Below, piece by piece: positions 1 through 10,062 of a stretch of DNA of 64,000 nucleotides (positions within the stretch are counted from its first letter, which is position 1; the number at the start of each line of letters is the position of its first letter). Source of the DNA: UBA12474 sp964549625 (GTDB taxonomy: Bacteria > Babelota > Babeliae > Babelales > Babelaceae); contig CAZJVA010000001.1 of NCBI GenBank assembly GCA_964549625.1, forward strand, positions 1 through 64,000. The letters are read 5' to 3'. Made by a program: the position numbers and the translations under genes. The notes beneath the pieces were generated by a model. The model made no database searches, was not told the origin of the DNA, and saw only the letters and a program-made list of their open reading frames with translations.

Positions 1-1379
1 GCGATATTAGAACTGCCGGTTGTGATATCGTTACCGCATTCATTACCAATACAGACGTTGTTGCTGCCGGTATTTGCATCAGCAAGCGCTACATGGCCGA
101 TACCAACGTTGCCGGTGCCGGTGGTCAACGACTGTAAGGTACCTGCGCCAAGCCCACAATTGCGTGTTCCGGTCATAGTGGTGTTGCCAGCGCCACGACC
201 TACGAATACACTTTCCCAGTTTCTTTCGGTGATGAGCGATTCGGTTGGGGCAACCATGAGCTGGAAGTTGTCGCCACCTAGGATAGTTGCATGTGGTTTG
301 ATAATAACAAGACCTTCTCGGGCGGGTGCTTTAAACTCAATGCCACTGCGATCGCCATTGGTGCGTATATATCCGGTTATCGAGCCGGCTTCTTCGATGT
401 TGATACCTGATTGTGTAGCAGTGTCTTCCTCGCCGCCTTTGTTGATGATGATGTTCTTATCTTTGACTTCGAGATTGTTGACCCCAATATAGTTGGTGGT
501 ACCGTATACATTGACGGTGTCACCGTCACCGCCAAGGTTGATGGTGGTAGTTCCTGCGCCGGTTCCTACGTTTATTTCCTGAAGCGCCCCTGCGGTGCCT
601 AGGTTGAGGACATCCGTATCATCGGTAATACCAATGTTTAGGATGCCTGATGGTCCTGCTTCGATGCTGGTGAGCGGATAGAGCGTGTCATTAAGGACCG
701 TTTCTCCGACTACCGAGAGTGTATTGTTTAGTGTTGTTGAAAGGCCAACGGTTAATGTTCCATCGATTAAGACATTGCCTGCATAATGGGTATCGCCATG
801 AATATCCATGTCGCCACCAACAGTCAGATCATTTTCAACAAAAAGATCTTTTGATGGTTCATTGGTAGGGACTAAGGTGCCTGCTTCAGCTGCAGGTGCG
901 GCTAGTGCGCCGCCTGGTGCTTGTGGATCACGGGGACTACGCGTTGCATTCTTGTTGACGGAGATGAGCAACTCACCATCGTCAATCTGTTTGCAGCATT
1001 TTGCAAAGCTCTCTGATATTTGGCTAAGCTGTGCATCGTCTAGCGCTTCATGTCTTTTTTCGATGAGTTGTTCGGCCTCTTCGAGAGCGGAGACTACGAG
1101 CTCTTCTGGCGCGGTTTTAAACCCTTGCTCGTAGCGACTGAGCAATTGGTCTAACGAGTTTGATGCTAGAGCATCTTCGCTTAGAGCTCGTGCTTGGGAA
1201 ACAATGGATTTGATCTGAGTAAGTTCTTCTCCGATAAACAGATAGGTTTTTGACGAAGAAACAACTTCTTGTACTTCTTGAGGAAGTATTTGTAGTTGTG
1301 ATTCTTCTCCATACAGCGATTGAAGGCTTGACCCAAGTAGGGTAAGCGCGAAAAAGAGCTGTAATAAGACTTTCCGCAT
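1..1379 (-). CDS. Secreted fibre/adhesin-like protein (partial, C-terminus off window)
   Basis: The start is the ATG at 1379-1377 and the frame stays open for 459 codons to the window edge, so the C-terminus is missing. Residues 1-24 form a signal peptide (MRKVLLQLFFALTLLGSS, then SLYG). A helical region follows to about residue 150, containing QISESFAKCC. After a Gly/Pro/Ala linker, beta-rich repeats begin: FVENDLTVGGD, DGTLTVGL and ILNIGITDDTD. YadA-head-like repeats come last (GNVGIGHVALADANTGSNN). It is a close paralog of the next gene upstream (1539-3851), with the same module order. Such repeats form trimeric beta-rolls in YadA-type adhesins and phage fibres. No function beyond a surface or fibre role can be read from the sequence. 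It is third in a co-oriented array of three. Confidence 0.85.
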   Translation of the reverse strand, partial: MRKVLLQLFFALTLLGSSLQSLYGEESQLQILPQEVQEVVSSSKTYLFIGEELTQIKSIVSQARALSEDALASNSLDQLLSRYEQGFKTAPEELVVSALEEAEQLIEKRHEALDDAQLSQISESFAKCCKQIDDGELLISVNKNATRSPRDPQAPGGALAAPAAEAGTLVPTNEPSKDLFVENDLTVGGDMDIHGDTHYAGNVLIDGTLTVGLSTTLNNTLSVVGETVLNDTLYPLTSIEAGPSGILNIGITDDTDVLNLGTAGALQEINVGTGAGTTTINLGGDGDTVNVYGTTNYIGVNNLEVKDKNIIINKGGEEDTATQSGINIEEAGSITGYIRTNGDRSGIEFKAPAREGLVIIKPHATILGGDNFQLMVAPTESLITERNWESVFVGRGAGNTTMTGTRNCGLGAGTLQSLTTGTGNVGIGHVALADANTGSNNVCIGNECGNDITTGSSNI

Positions 1380-1538
1380 ACAATCTCTCCTTGAAAAAAA
1401 TAGACGTTCATAGCTACCTTTGCCCACTATACACATCTCTAATTGAAAAAGTCCATAGCTGTTTTTTTAAGATTGGTTTTGCTCGGTGGGCGCTATACAT
1501 AATCTTTCACATAAGGCTCATTCGTCTAAAAAATGGGG

Positions 1539-3851
1539 TTACCCAATAGCAATAAAGAAAAATGAGCTTTGGTAGTTTGTGCCAGTGTTAGGATTATGAA
1601 AGGCCGCGACACAGTTGTCATAACCTGTATCTATTTCTGGTATACAAATTTCGTTAGGGCCCCATGCAGCTTCTGGCGTTATTATTATTGCGGGATTTGC
1701 TACAAAATAAGGGTCGAATTGGATAACATATCTATTGAGACCGCCAGCGACCAAGTATGAGTCCCAATCATTGCTGCCACTTATTTTAACGCCGTCTCTA
1801 CGGACTCTACCATATGATATTCTGGGTGCAGATGGATGTGGATAGTTTGTAATGGGTACTTTTCCGGACATTGTTCTATTTTCTTCTTCTTCCTCTTCGT
1901 TTACATCAATTGAGTGTAGAGTTATTCCCTTTTGGTTAAACGTGAGCCTTGTTGTGGTATTCTGCGTTAATTCAAGATCTGCTGTTTTATTAGCTTCAGC
2001 GCTTATTTTCCACGTTGTAGAATATGTTGCTGGATCATTAACTTCTGCGTGCAGCGACACATTTGCTTCCTCGCCGCCTGTGTTGTCAATAATAAATTCT
2101 GGAGTGTTTATCCTTGTAGAGGAATTTGCGATGGTACCAAGTTTAGAGTTGGTATCAACTAGGGCGACGTTGGCAGTTGCTGCGGTTGCCTGTCCAGTTA
2201 TACCCTGGATGTAACAGGCGGCGCTAGTTGAGCCGATGCGTATGACATTGCTTTCGCCGTCGACACCTGCTTGATTTGAGCCAATATAAATATTGTTTGA
2301 TCCCATTGTTTGGCCTATTCCTGCTCGGTATCCAAGAGCTGTGTTGTTTGAGCCAGTGCTTAAGTTGGTTAATGCGCCGGTACCAAGACCGGTGTTTTCG
2401 CCTCCAGAAGTTAGGTTTATTAACGCGCTTGATCCAAATGCACTGTTGTTACTCCCAATCGTTTTTTGTAGGGCCCCTGCGCCAATAGCAGTATTGAAGA
2501 TTCCTGTTGTGACGGTTTGTAATGCGCGTTGGCCTATTGCGATATTAGAAAAGCCTGCTCTAATATTATTGCCGGCTTCAACGCCTATGCCGATATTGTT
2601 GCTCCCTTCTCTTACATTGGCAAGCGCTGTGTGCCCAATGCCAATGTTATCGTCACCGCTTGTTAAATTTTTTAGAGTTTCGTAGCCAAATCCGTAGTTG
2701 CCTGTGGCCAATGCAGGATTAAAGGCTAGGTTGCCGGAATTTCTTCCAACAAACATATTATTTCCAGTGCGTTCGGTTATAATGCGATCGTTGTTTGAAG
2801 CAAGGATTTGCATTGATGCATCAGTATTTTCCGGCATTATAGTGACTTTGTTCGTGCTTGCAGGTGCTTTGAGGTCGAAACCGCTACGATTGTCTGTGGT
2901 GCGAATGTAACCAGCCGCTGGATTAACGCCTTCTTCAATATTTATGCCTGCAAAGTCTGCAGTTCCCCCACCTTTGTTGATCGTGATATTTTTATCTTTG
3001 ACTTGGAGATTATCGACTTGGATGTAGTTAATGTCGCCATAGATATTAACTACATCATTATCGCTACCAATATTTATGATTCGTGCTCCACTTCCTCTTC
3101 CTAAATTGAGGGTGGCAGTGTCGTCCGTAACACCGATGTTGAGAATGTTCGAAGGGCCTGCTTCGATGCTGGTAATTGCGTAAACAATTCCAGTTAATGT
3201 GGCAGCTAAACCTACCGTTAATGTTCCATCTATGAGGACGTTGCCTGCATAGTGGGTATCACCATGGATATCTAGATCGCCACCAACGGTTAGATCGTTT
3301 TCGACAAATAGATCTTTTGATGGTACATCGATTGGTACGAGGGTCCCAGCTTCTGCTGTGGGGGTACTGGTACCACCACCCGGTGCTTTTGGATCGCGGG
3401 GCCCGCGGGTTGCAGCGATGGGGCTGATGGTGATTTGCAGTTCGCCACGATCGATTTGCTGGCAGCATTTTGCAAAGCTCTCTGATATTTGGTTAAGTTG
3501 TTCGTCGTCAAATGATTCGTGCTCCTTTTCGATGAGTAGTTCGGCCTCTTCAAGAGCAGCAATAACAAGATCTTGCGGTGCGGTTTTAAATCCTTGTTTG
3601 TAGCGATTGAGTAATTGATCTAGCGAGTTTATTGTGCTGGCATCTTTACTCAGAACATGTGCCTGAGAAATAATGGATTTGATTTTGGTTAATTCTTCGC
3701 CAATAAATAGATATTGCGTTTTGGGCGAAGTAGTAACCTCGTCTATTTCTTCTGAATATATTTTTAGTTGTACGTTTTGGCTCGTTAGTATATTTGAAAA
3801 AAGTGTTGCTAATGTTAACGCAAAAAACACATTTAAGAGGCGTTTTTGCAT
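1539..3851 (-). CDS. Secreted fibre/adhesin-like protein with YadA-head-like repeats
   Basis: 770 aa with a signal peptide (MQKRLLNVFFALTLATLFSN); AAGGAG precedes the start. Residues about 25-150 are a helical domain shared with the downstream paralog (QISESFAKCCQQIDRGEL). A proline/glycine linker and a beta-repeat stalk follow (LFVENDLTVGGDLDIHGD, INIGSDNDVVNIYGDINY). Then come about eight YadA-head-like repeats of the type SNNIAIGQRAL and FNTAIGAGALQ. The last ~90 residues form a compact domain (RISYGRVRRDGVKISGS to FFFIAIG) also found at the end of the 3906-8534 protein. Its pattern of V.F.pyF..NP.I and a terminal AIG recalls H-type lectin domains, but that is only a resemblance. There is no YadA-type membrane anchor and no S74 domain. 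The 5' neighbour is 54 bases upstream. Confidence 0.87.
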   Translation of the reverse strand: MQKRLLNVFFALTLATLFSNILTSQNVQLKIYSEEIDEVTTSPKTQYLFIGEELTKIKSIISQAHVLSKDASTINSLDQLLNRYKQGFKTAPQDLVIAALEEAELLIEKEHESFDDEQLNQISESFAKCCQQIDRGELQITISPIAATRGPRDPKAPGGGTSTPTAEAGTLVPIDVPSKDLFVENDLTVGGDLDIHGDTHYAGNVLIDGTLTVGLAATLTGIVYAITSIEAGPSNILNIGVTDDTATLNLGRGSGARIINIGSDNDVVNIYGDINYIQVDNLQVKDKNITINKGGGTADFAGINIEEGVNPAAGYIRTTDNRSGFDLKAPASTNKVTIMPENTDASMQILASNNDRIITERTGNNMFVGRNSGNLAFNPALATGNYGFGYETLKNLTSGDDNIGIGHTALANVREGSNNIGIGVEAGNNIRAGFSNIAIGQRALQTVTTGIFNTAIGAGALQKTIGSNNSAFGSSALINLTSGGENTGLGTGALTNLSTGSNNTALGYRAGIGQTMGSNNIYIGSNQAGVDGESNVIRIGSTSAACYIQGITGQATAATANVALVDTNSKLGTIANSSTRINTPEFIIDNTGGEEANVSLHAEVNDPATYSTTWKISAEANKTADLELTQNTTTRLTFNQKGITLHSIDVNEEEEEENRTMSGKVPITNYPHPSAPRISYGRVRRDGVKISGSNDWDSYLVAGGLNRYVIQFDPYFVANPAIIITPEAAWGPNEICIPEIDTGYDNCVAAFHNPNTGTNYQSSFFFIAIG

Positions 3852-3905
3852 GGTTTGATACTCCTTTTTGCATGTTTGATACCATTATTAATAGTTATAT
3901 GCTTC

Positions 3906-6900
3906 TTAATATCCTATGACTTGAAAATTAAATGCGTTGTTATAAAAGTTTACGCCAGGAACAAATATGTAAATGTCTACTGAGCTAGTAGATTCATTAG
4001 TTATTTGAATCATAAAGTTGTTTGAGATTGACTGATCTCCTATTGTTGCTACTGCTGTGGGGACCGCAGAAAATGAGCTTGAAAAAGAAACGCGATATTG
4101 TCCTGGATCAGAAATGCGGCTAACGGTCCATCCGTCAGAGCCGTTAATTTTATCCCCAGCGGAATCAACGCGCCCATACAAGATGCGTGGGGTGGTTGCA
4201 GAAGGTAGGGGAACGGCTGGGAGATAGCCGGATGAGCCTACTTTCATGGCACCTTCGGTTCCTAATTGATGTGATGTATCAATGCCAACAACTTCGCGAT
4301 CAGAGTTGTCGGTTGTTACGTCCCGAATACCCTGAATAAAACACTTGCTTGTTGCATTAGCGCTTGCATCGGTAAATGAGCCAATACGCGTAATTCCCGA
4401 ATCACCACTTAATCCTAATTGTCGATAGCCCAGATAGATATTGTAGTTGCCTCCCGTTCCAAGGTTCATGCCTGAGGTATGGCCGATAGCCGTGTTGTAT
4501 GATCCGGTAGTGACATTTGCAAGTGAGGCGTTGCCAATGCCAATATTGCGGGCGCCGCTCGTTATATCTTCAAGTGCTCGGTGTGCAACAGCGATGTTTT
4601 CGCTTCCCGTGACAATGCCGGTCATTGCTTGATCGCCAACCGCAGTGTTGTAGGTACCGGTTGTAAGGTTGCGGAGAGCTTGTGAACCAACTGCAGTATT
4701 GTTGCTACCTGATGAGAAGTCTTCTAATGCGGTATAGCCACATCCTGTATTTGCAGTTCCTGAGCCAGAGCGGTTCCCTGCGGCGCGGCCGACAAATAGA
4801 TTAGAGCTTGTATTGTAGGTATGTAACAAGAGATCACTGCCTGCTTTGATTGCCCCAACGGTGCTGGTGGTTGCAGGAATCGTGAGGTCTCCGGCAAGGC
4901 TGGTGTTGCCAGAACTTGCGGTGACCGCAAATTTATCGGTATTGACGGTGAAGTTACCAGTTGAGTTGACCGTGCTTGTGACATTCAATGTTCCGCCAAT
5001 GGAGGTATTACCAGAGCTTGCAGTAACGACAAATTTATCGGTGTTGACCGTTATGTTGTTTGAGGTTGTAAGCGGAATGTTCATATTAATGTTCGAAGAG
5101 CTAACCGTGAAGCTTGTTCCGCGTGCCGAGAAGTTTTTACTTACAGAAAGGTTTTCTGTAATGGTTACGTCTTTATACGCGTTTAGCTGAGCATATGTGT
5201 TAATACTGCAGTTAACATTGCTGTTGTTACCAATATCGATACTGCCTGGATTTGCTGTGATATTGGTTCCTAAGTTGATAAAAGAAGTATTAGCGCTCGA
5301 GTAGCCAAGCCAGAGAGTAGCATCGCCGCCGCTGGCAACGCTGTGAGCATCTAGACCTTTAGTAATAATTTTTTCGGCAGCCGTAACAACGCCATCAATA
5401 GTTGTAGCGCCATCACTGGCGGCAACCGTGAATTTATCAGTATTAACCGCAAAGTTTCCGGTGCTGCTGAGTGTGCCTCCCACCGAAAGATTACCTGTCG
5501 TGCTTACTGCTCCAGCATCGGAGATGGTTATGCGCGTGTTACCATCAGTCTCCAGGTTGAGGGCATATGTGTCATTAGTGCCTAGGGTTAACGCGGCGCC
5601 TAAGGTATTACCTCCATCGTGTGCGACAGGGGACCAATTTAATACTCCGGATCCGTTTGTTGTGAGAGCATATTCATTGGTGCCCGCCGTGTCGGGAAGA
5701 GTCAGAGTGATGTCAGAAGTTATTGTTGCTGGGGCTTGTAGCGCGATATAGTTACTGCTATCGCTGTCTTGGAGAATAAGGTCTCCTTGAGCGCTAATGG
5801 TTACCCCAGTAAAAGTTGGGCTGTCGGTTGTAGCAACGCCTTGGTTGAGCGTAAAGCCGCCTGATCCTGGTGTTATGGTAACGATACCGTTACTTGCCGG
5901 TGCTTTGAGGAGCCAGCTGGTTGCGCTTCCATCAGTTTTTGCATATCCCGTGATAGCCGAAGCTTCTTCGATATCGATTCCACTGTTATTTCCTGATGAG
6001 GCTATGCCTCCTTTATTGATGGTAATTAACTTGTCGGTTACTTGCAGTTGAGTTACGTGGTTATAATAGGTGTCGCCATAAATGTTGATGGTATCCCCAG
6101 AGCTTCCGATATTGATAGCGCTTGCGCCAGCGCCGGTACCTAAGTTTATAGTTTGAGCTGTTGTTCCGGTACCTAGGTTGAGCGTGTCGGTTTCATCGGT
6201 TGTTCCAATGTTGAGGATGCCACTGCCACCGCTACCCGTTCCTTCGGCTTCCATGCCGCCACTTGGGTAGAGTATTCCATCAATAGTGGTGGTACTCGAA
6301 ACCTCTAAGGTGCCCGTGACGTTTGTATTGCCGGTAATATTGGCGCCATTTGCTGAGACAGTAAGGGCGCTCGCAGAGCTTAGGGTTCCGCCGACGGCAG
6401 TGTTACCCGTTGTTGCAGCTACGGTAAATTTATTGGTAGCAACAGCGAAATCACCCGTGCTACTCAGTGTCCCTCCAACGGTAAGATTGCCGGTCGTGCT
6501 TATTGCGCCATCATTTGTTATAGTTAAACGGTTTGTATCGTTGGTTTTTAAGTTAAGGGCAAAGTAATCGCTAGTACCAATGGTTATAGCCTCGGTAAAG
6601 CTGTTGCCACCTTGAAGTATTGTGCCACTTGGTGCACTGACATCTGTCCAGCTAAGTGTGCCAGACCCGTTCGTGGTAAGCGCATATCCATTGGTTCCTG
6701 CATCAGCAGGAAAGGTTAGTGTGTAAGGATTTGCAAGGTCTTCTGGCGCGCGAAGGGCGACATAGTTAGTCCCATAGGTTGAGTTTTCTATCAGTTGTAA
6801 TTCGCCTTGGTTTTCTAGAGCAAGGTTGCCTGCAATAGTGCCGTTTCCCGTAACGTCAAGTCCTCCGGCTGATACGGTTAACTTGCCTCCCGTTGTTAGA

Positions 6901-8534
6901 GTATTGCTAAGGCTAGCGTTGCCTGTTGCTCCATCGATTGTTAATTGGGTGGTGTTGAATGCAAGGTCGCCATCATATGATATACTTAGGTGCGTGCTGC
7001 CGCCAGTTTCTAAGTTTAAGGCCTGATTGTCATTAGTGCCGATTGTTAGGGCTTGGCCAAAGGCGTTTCCTCCTTGAAGGATAATTCCGCTCGGTAGGCT
7101 TAAATCAGTCCAACTTAAGTTTCCATATTGATCTGTTGTCAGTGCATACCCATCTCCTCCGAGGGTAGCGGGTAACGTTACTGCATAGTCAGCTGCCATA
7201 GAAATTGGTGGATATACGATAACTGCATTGGTTCCATTGTCGACATATTCTGCAAAACGGAGTGCGCTGTGATCTTTGAGTGTTACATCGCCATCGATAC
7301 TTGAGTTGCCAGTAACCGTTATTCCGTCATTGATAGTTGCGCCACTGTAAGAAACGGTTAACCCGTTACTAGCCGTTAGTGGGCCGTATACTGTGGTCGT
7401 GCCGTTTGTTGCATTTACGGTAAATTTGTTGGTAGCGACGGCAAAGTTTCCGATGCATCCTAAGGTTCCACCGGCGGAAAGATTGCCTGTTGTGCTGACA
7501 GCTCCGTCGTTGGTGATGGTCATGCGGGTTGTGTCATAAGTTTTTAAGTTCAGGGCAAAGTAATCACTTGTGCCAATGGTTATTGCTTCTGTAAAGGAAT
7601 TACCCCCTTGTAATATTGCATTGCTTGGTGTGCTGAAATCGGTCCAACCGAGTACGCCAGTACCATCGGTAGTGAGCGCATAGCCATTAGTACCTGCGCT
7701 GTTTGGTAAGGTAAGCGTAAAGTCGCTAGCCATGGTGGCTGGTGCCTGGATAGTAATCCTTTTTGTGTTGGCAGGGTTTGCAATGCTTAGGGTTGCACCA
7801 TATTCTAGGTTAACATCAGGCTCAACGTAAATTCCTTCACCTCCAAAAGGTGAAGAGAACCTTCCACCCGCATTAAACTCAAACCATCCCCCCGTTATTT
7901 GGTTAAATTCGACATCGCCAGAAGAGTCGCGTGCTACCAGTGTGTCGGGCGTTGCTTCGTATGTTGCGTTCATAACGGCATTTGTAGCATTTGCAACATT
8001 TTCTGCCGTTTCGCCACCAACGTATGCAACGACCGTAGCGCTTTGAGTTCCGGTGACATCGCCGGCAAGTGACCCACTAAAATTAGTTGCCGATGATGCA
8101 TTACCGGTGAGGTCGCCTACAAATGAGGTAGCGGTGATAACATTGCTTGCAAAGTTGCCACTTGCGTCGCGCTTGACTAGCGTTTCAGCTGTTGCAAGGT
8201 GTGTTGCTTCGGTTACCGCGTCATAGGTGTTGATGAGGCCAACAGCGGGAATAGGGCGCGGTAGGGGGTCTCCACGAAAACTCTGGCTGGTGTTTTCGCA
8301 AAATGCGTAGAGTTGCTCTGGGGCATCTTTCCAATCGATAAAGGGAAGAAAGGCCCACATGTTTTTGGGGATCCGTCGGCGCGTGTGTCTCTTGGCTTGT
8401 GTTGATTTTTGTGGCGCAAGACTAAATTGGCGCGGAATTCTTGTTTTTGGGATGGCGCCTTTAGCGGGCATAGGCAGAAGAATACTGGCAAGCAGCATTA
8501 GAAGTATATGGGTACGATATCTAGAAACATTCAT
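3906..8534 (-). CDS. Giant secreted fibre/adhesin-like repeat protein
   Basis: 1542 aa, preceded by AGGAG. The signal peptide is MNVSRYRTHILLMLLASILL followed by PMPAKG. The bulk is at least four long imperfect repeats that alternate three pieces: ILQGGNSFTEAITIGTSDY with ALNL; NLTVGGTLSSTGDFAV with ATNKFTV; and a fibre motif of the type LTLPNSAGTNGYALTTDG with LGWTD. The last piece is common in phage tail fibres and S74-linked fibres. A stretch with INIGSSGDTINIYGDTYYNH is shared with both downstream paralogs. YadA-head-like repeats lie near residues 1300-1420 (NTAVGSQALRNLTTGTYN). The C-terminal ~95 residues match the terminal domain of the 1539-3851 protein (RILYGRVDSAGDKINGSDGW). The gene probably opens a three-gene fibre array. 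The repeats indicate an extended, probably trimeric fibre; its ligand is unknown. Confidence 0.87.
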   Translation of the reverse strand: MNVSRYRTHILLMLLASILLPMPAKGAIPKTRIPRQFSLAPQKSTQAKRHTRRRIPKNMWAFLPFIDWKDAPEQLYAFCENTSQSFRGDPLPRPIPAVGLINTYDAVTEATHLATAETLVKRDASGNFASNVITATSFVGDLTGNASSATNFSGSLAGDVTGTQSATVVAYVGGETAENVANATNAVMNATYEATPDTLVARDSSGDVEFNQITGGWFEFNAGGRFSSPFGGEGIYVEPDVNLEYGATLSIANPANTKRITIQAPATMASDFTLTLPNSAGTNGYALTTDGTGVLGWTDFSTPSNAILQGGNSFTEAITIGTSDYFALNLKTYDTTRMTITNDGAVSTTGNLSAGGTLGCIGNFAVATNKFTVNATNGTTTVYGPLTASNGLTVSYSGATINDGITVTGNSSIDGDVTLKDHSALRFAEYVDNGTNAVIVYPPISMAADYAVTLPATLGGDGYALTTDQYGNLSWTDLSLPSGIILQGGNAFGQALTIGTNDNQALNLETGGSTHLSISYDGDLAFNTTQLTIDGATGNASLSNTLTTGGKLTVSAGGLDVTGNGTIAGNLALENQGELQLIENSTYGTNYVALRAPEDLANPYTLTFPADAGTNGYALTTNGSGTLSWTDVSAPSGTILQGGNSFTEAITIGTSDYFALNLKTNDTNRLTITNDGAISTTGNLTVGGTLSSTGDFAVATNKFTVAATTGNTAVGGTLSSASALTVSANGANITGNTNVTGTLEVSSTTTIDGILYPSGGMEAEGTGSGGSGILNIGTTDETDTLNLGTGTTAQTINLGTGAGASAINIGSSGDTINIYGDTYYNHVTQLQVTDKLITINKGGIASSGNNSGIDIEEASAITGYAKTDGSATSWLLKAPASNGIVTITPGSGGFTLNQGVATTDSPTFTGVTISAQGDLILQDSDSSNYIALQAPATITSDITLTLPDTAGTNEYALTTNGSGVLNWSPVAHDGGNTLGAALTLGTNDTYALNLETDGNTRITISDAGAVSTTGNLSVGGTLSSTGNFAVNTDKFTVAASDGATTIDGVVTAAEKIITKGLDAHSVASGGDATLWLGYSSANTSFINLGTNITANPGSIDIGNNSNVNCSINTYAQLNAYKDVTITENLSVSKNFSARGTSFTVSSSNINMNIPLTTSNNITVNTDKFVVTASSGNTSIGGTLNVTSTVNSTGNFTVNTDKFAVTASSGNTSLAGDLTIPATTSTVGAIKAGSDLLLHTYNTSSNLFVGRAAGNRSGSGTANTGCGYTALEDFSSGSNNTAVGSQALRNLTTGTYNTAVGDQAMTGIVTGSENIAVAHRALEDITSGARNIGIGNASLANVTTGSYNTAIGHTSGMNLGTGGNYNIYLGYRQLGLSGDSGITRIGSFTDASANATSKCFIQGIRDVTTDNSDREVVGIDTSHQLGTEGAMKVGSSGYLPAVPLPSATTPRILYGRVDSAGDKINGSDGWTVSRISDPGQYRVSFSSSFSAVPTAVATIGDQSISNNFMIQITNESTSSVDIYIFVPGVNFYNNAFNFQVIGY

Positions 8535-8601
8535 ACGCTCTCCTGGCTAAGTGACTCTGAAAACGAACACTAGCAAAAAAGAGCGCTGAAGTAAAAGCGG
8601 T

Positions 8602-10062
8602 TTATTTTTCATTGAACAGTTTTGTAATATCAGCCAATCCATTGATTTGATCAAGGTTTGCTGTGTGGTTGGTAATGATAAGCGGTACTGGGTTTATGGT
8701 ATGGGCGGTATGGGGGGTGTTGGTTTTTGTGTTCCACATCTGCTCGGCGTTTCCATGATCGGCTGTTACAATAAGGGTCCCGTTGGCCTTTTGTATGGCG
8801 TTATATATACGGCCAAGCTGTTTGTCGACATGTTTGATTGCTTGTACGGTGGCGTCAAAGTTGCCGGTGTGGCCTACCATGTCTGCGTTTGCAAGATTGA
8901 CAAGATATATATCGGCCACATTTTGATCCAGGCTTTGACAAAAAGTATTGGTGATCTCTTCTGCTGACATTTGGGGGATCTTGTCAAAGCGATCAATCAG
9001 TTTTGAGGGTATGAGGATCTGTTGCGCTTGGGGTGAGGTATATTCTCGTCCGCCGTTAAAGAAGTACGTGACATGGGCGTACTTTTCGGTTTCTGCTATT
9101 GCACAGGTGCGTAGACCTCGTTGGTGCAGGCGTTCAAAAAGTGTGTTTTCTGCGCCGACTGGGGTGAATAAAAAGGGCAGGCCGAGATCTGTGTGGTACT
9201 CTGTCATGGTAATGATGTTTTTTGTTATGCGCTGGTGAGGTGGCATTGGGTATTTTTTTGCTGGAAGCGCTTTGTTGGTAAGCCATGATATAAGTTGCCG
9301 CATTCGATCAGCTCGATAATTCCAACAGATGCATAGATCATTGGGTTGTATTGTTGTGTCGGTAAGTTTGATGGGAGGAAAAAATTCGTCAGATTTGCCT
9401 GCATTATGGTGTTGTGTGATTAGGTGGGTATATGATTCTCTCGTGTGGTAAGTGTCGGTTAACATCTGGCAGTATTTTGCTGTGCGTTCCCAGTTCTCGT
9501 CCCGATCCATGGCGTACCAGCGGCCGGAGATTGAGGCGATAGAAGCATTTTGGGCTTTACATATTTGGCTAATTTTTTCCAGAAATTTAAGACTTGAATT
9601 AGGGGCCGTATCTCGTCCATCGAGTATTGCATGAATGGCGATAGGTGCTGTTGTTGTAGATCTGATATAGGCGATAAGTTGTATCAGGTGATCAAGATGA
9701 CTGTGCACACCGCCATCGGATACAAGCCCGATGAGATGAATTTGGGGTGGGTGTTTTGTAAGGGCTTTATTTATGGTGTTGGCCCAAGAATCGCTCTGGT
9801 CTTTGAACTTTTTTGATATTTGTACGAGTAGGTGAGGAATAATTTGTCCGGCGCCGATGGTAAGGTGACCAACTTGAGAGTTGCCCATATATCCTTTAGG
9901 TAAGCCGACCGCTTCGCCAGATGCTTCAATGAGTTTGTGGGGATAGTGTTCCCAGAGGTAGGTGAAATTCTGGGGTTGTGCGGTATAGATCGCGTTGTAG
10001 TGTGTGTCTGATGAATAGCCCCATCCATCAAGGATGAGGAGGACAATCGGTTTGGGTAGCAT
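8602..10062 (-). CDS. gpmI: 2,3-bisphosphoglycerate-independent phosphoglycerate mutase
   Basis: Interconverts 3- and 2-phosphoglycerate in glycolysis; a cytosolic di-manganese enzyme of the alkaline phosphatase superfamily. From the ATG at 10062 it has 486 aa, somewhat shorter than the usual ~510. D12 in LLILDGWG and S62 in GNSQVGHLTIGAG match the metal ligand and the phosphoserine nucleophile of the family. Other family motifs are DGRDTAPNSS, GRWYAMDRDENWERT, NYRADRMRQ and TADHGNAEQM. An in-frame ATG 11 codons upstream exists, but 10062 has GGAG eight bases before it and matches family N-termini. The start overlaps the 3' end of the upstream gene by 35 bases, suggesting translational coupling. 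Confidence 0.95.
   Translation of the reverse strand: MLPKPIVLLILDGWGYSSDTHYNAIYTAQPQNFTYLWEHYPHKLIEASGEAVGLPKGYMGNSQVGHLTIGAGQIIPHLLVQISKKFKDQSDSWANTINKALTKHPPQIHLIGLVSDGGVHSHLDHLIQLIAYIRSTTTAPIAIHAILDGRDTAPNSSLKFLEKISQICKAQNASIASISGRWYAMDRDENWERTAKYCQMLTDTYHTRESYTHLITQHHNAGKSDEFFPPIKLTDTTIQPNDLCICWNYRADRMRQLISWLTNKALPAKKYPMPPHQRITKNIITMTEYHTDLGLPFLFTPVGAENTLFERLHQRGLRTCAIAETEKYAHVTYFFNGGREYTSPQAQQILIPSKLIDRFDKIPQMSAEEITNTFCQSLDQNVADIYLVNLANADMVGHTGNFDATVQAIKHVDKQLGRIYNAIQKANGTLIVTADHGNAEQMWNTKTNTPHTAHTINPVPLIITNHTANLDQINGLADITKLFNEK

Noticed and set aside
1..8534. The fibre array as part of a prophage
   Set aside because: No capsid, terminase, integrase or lysis genes are nearby and the proteins carry export signals.
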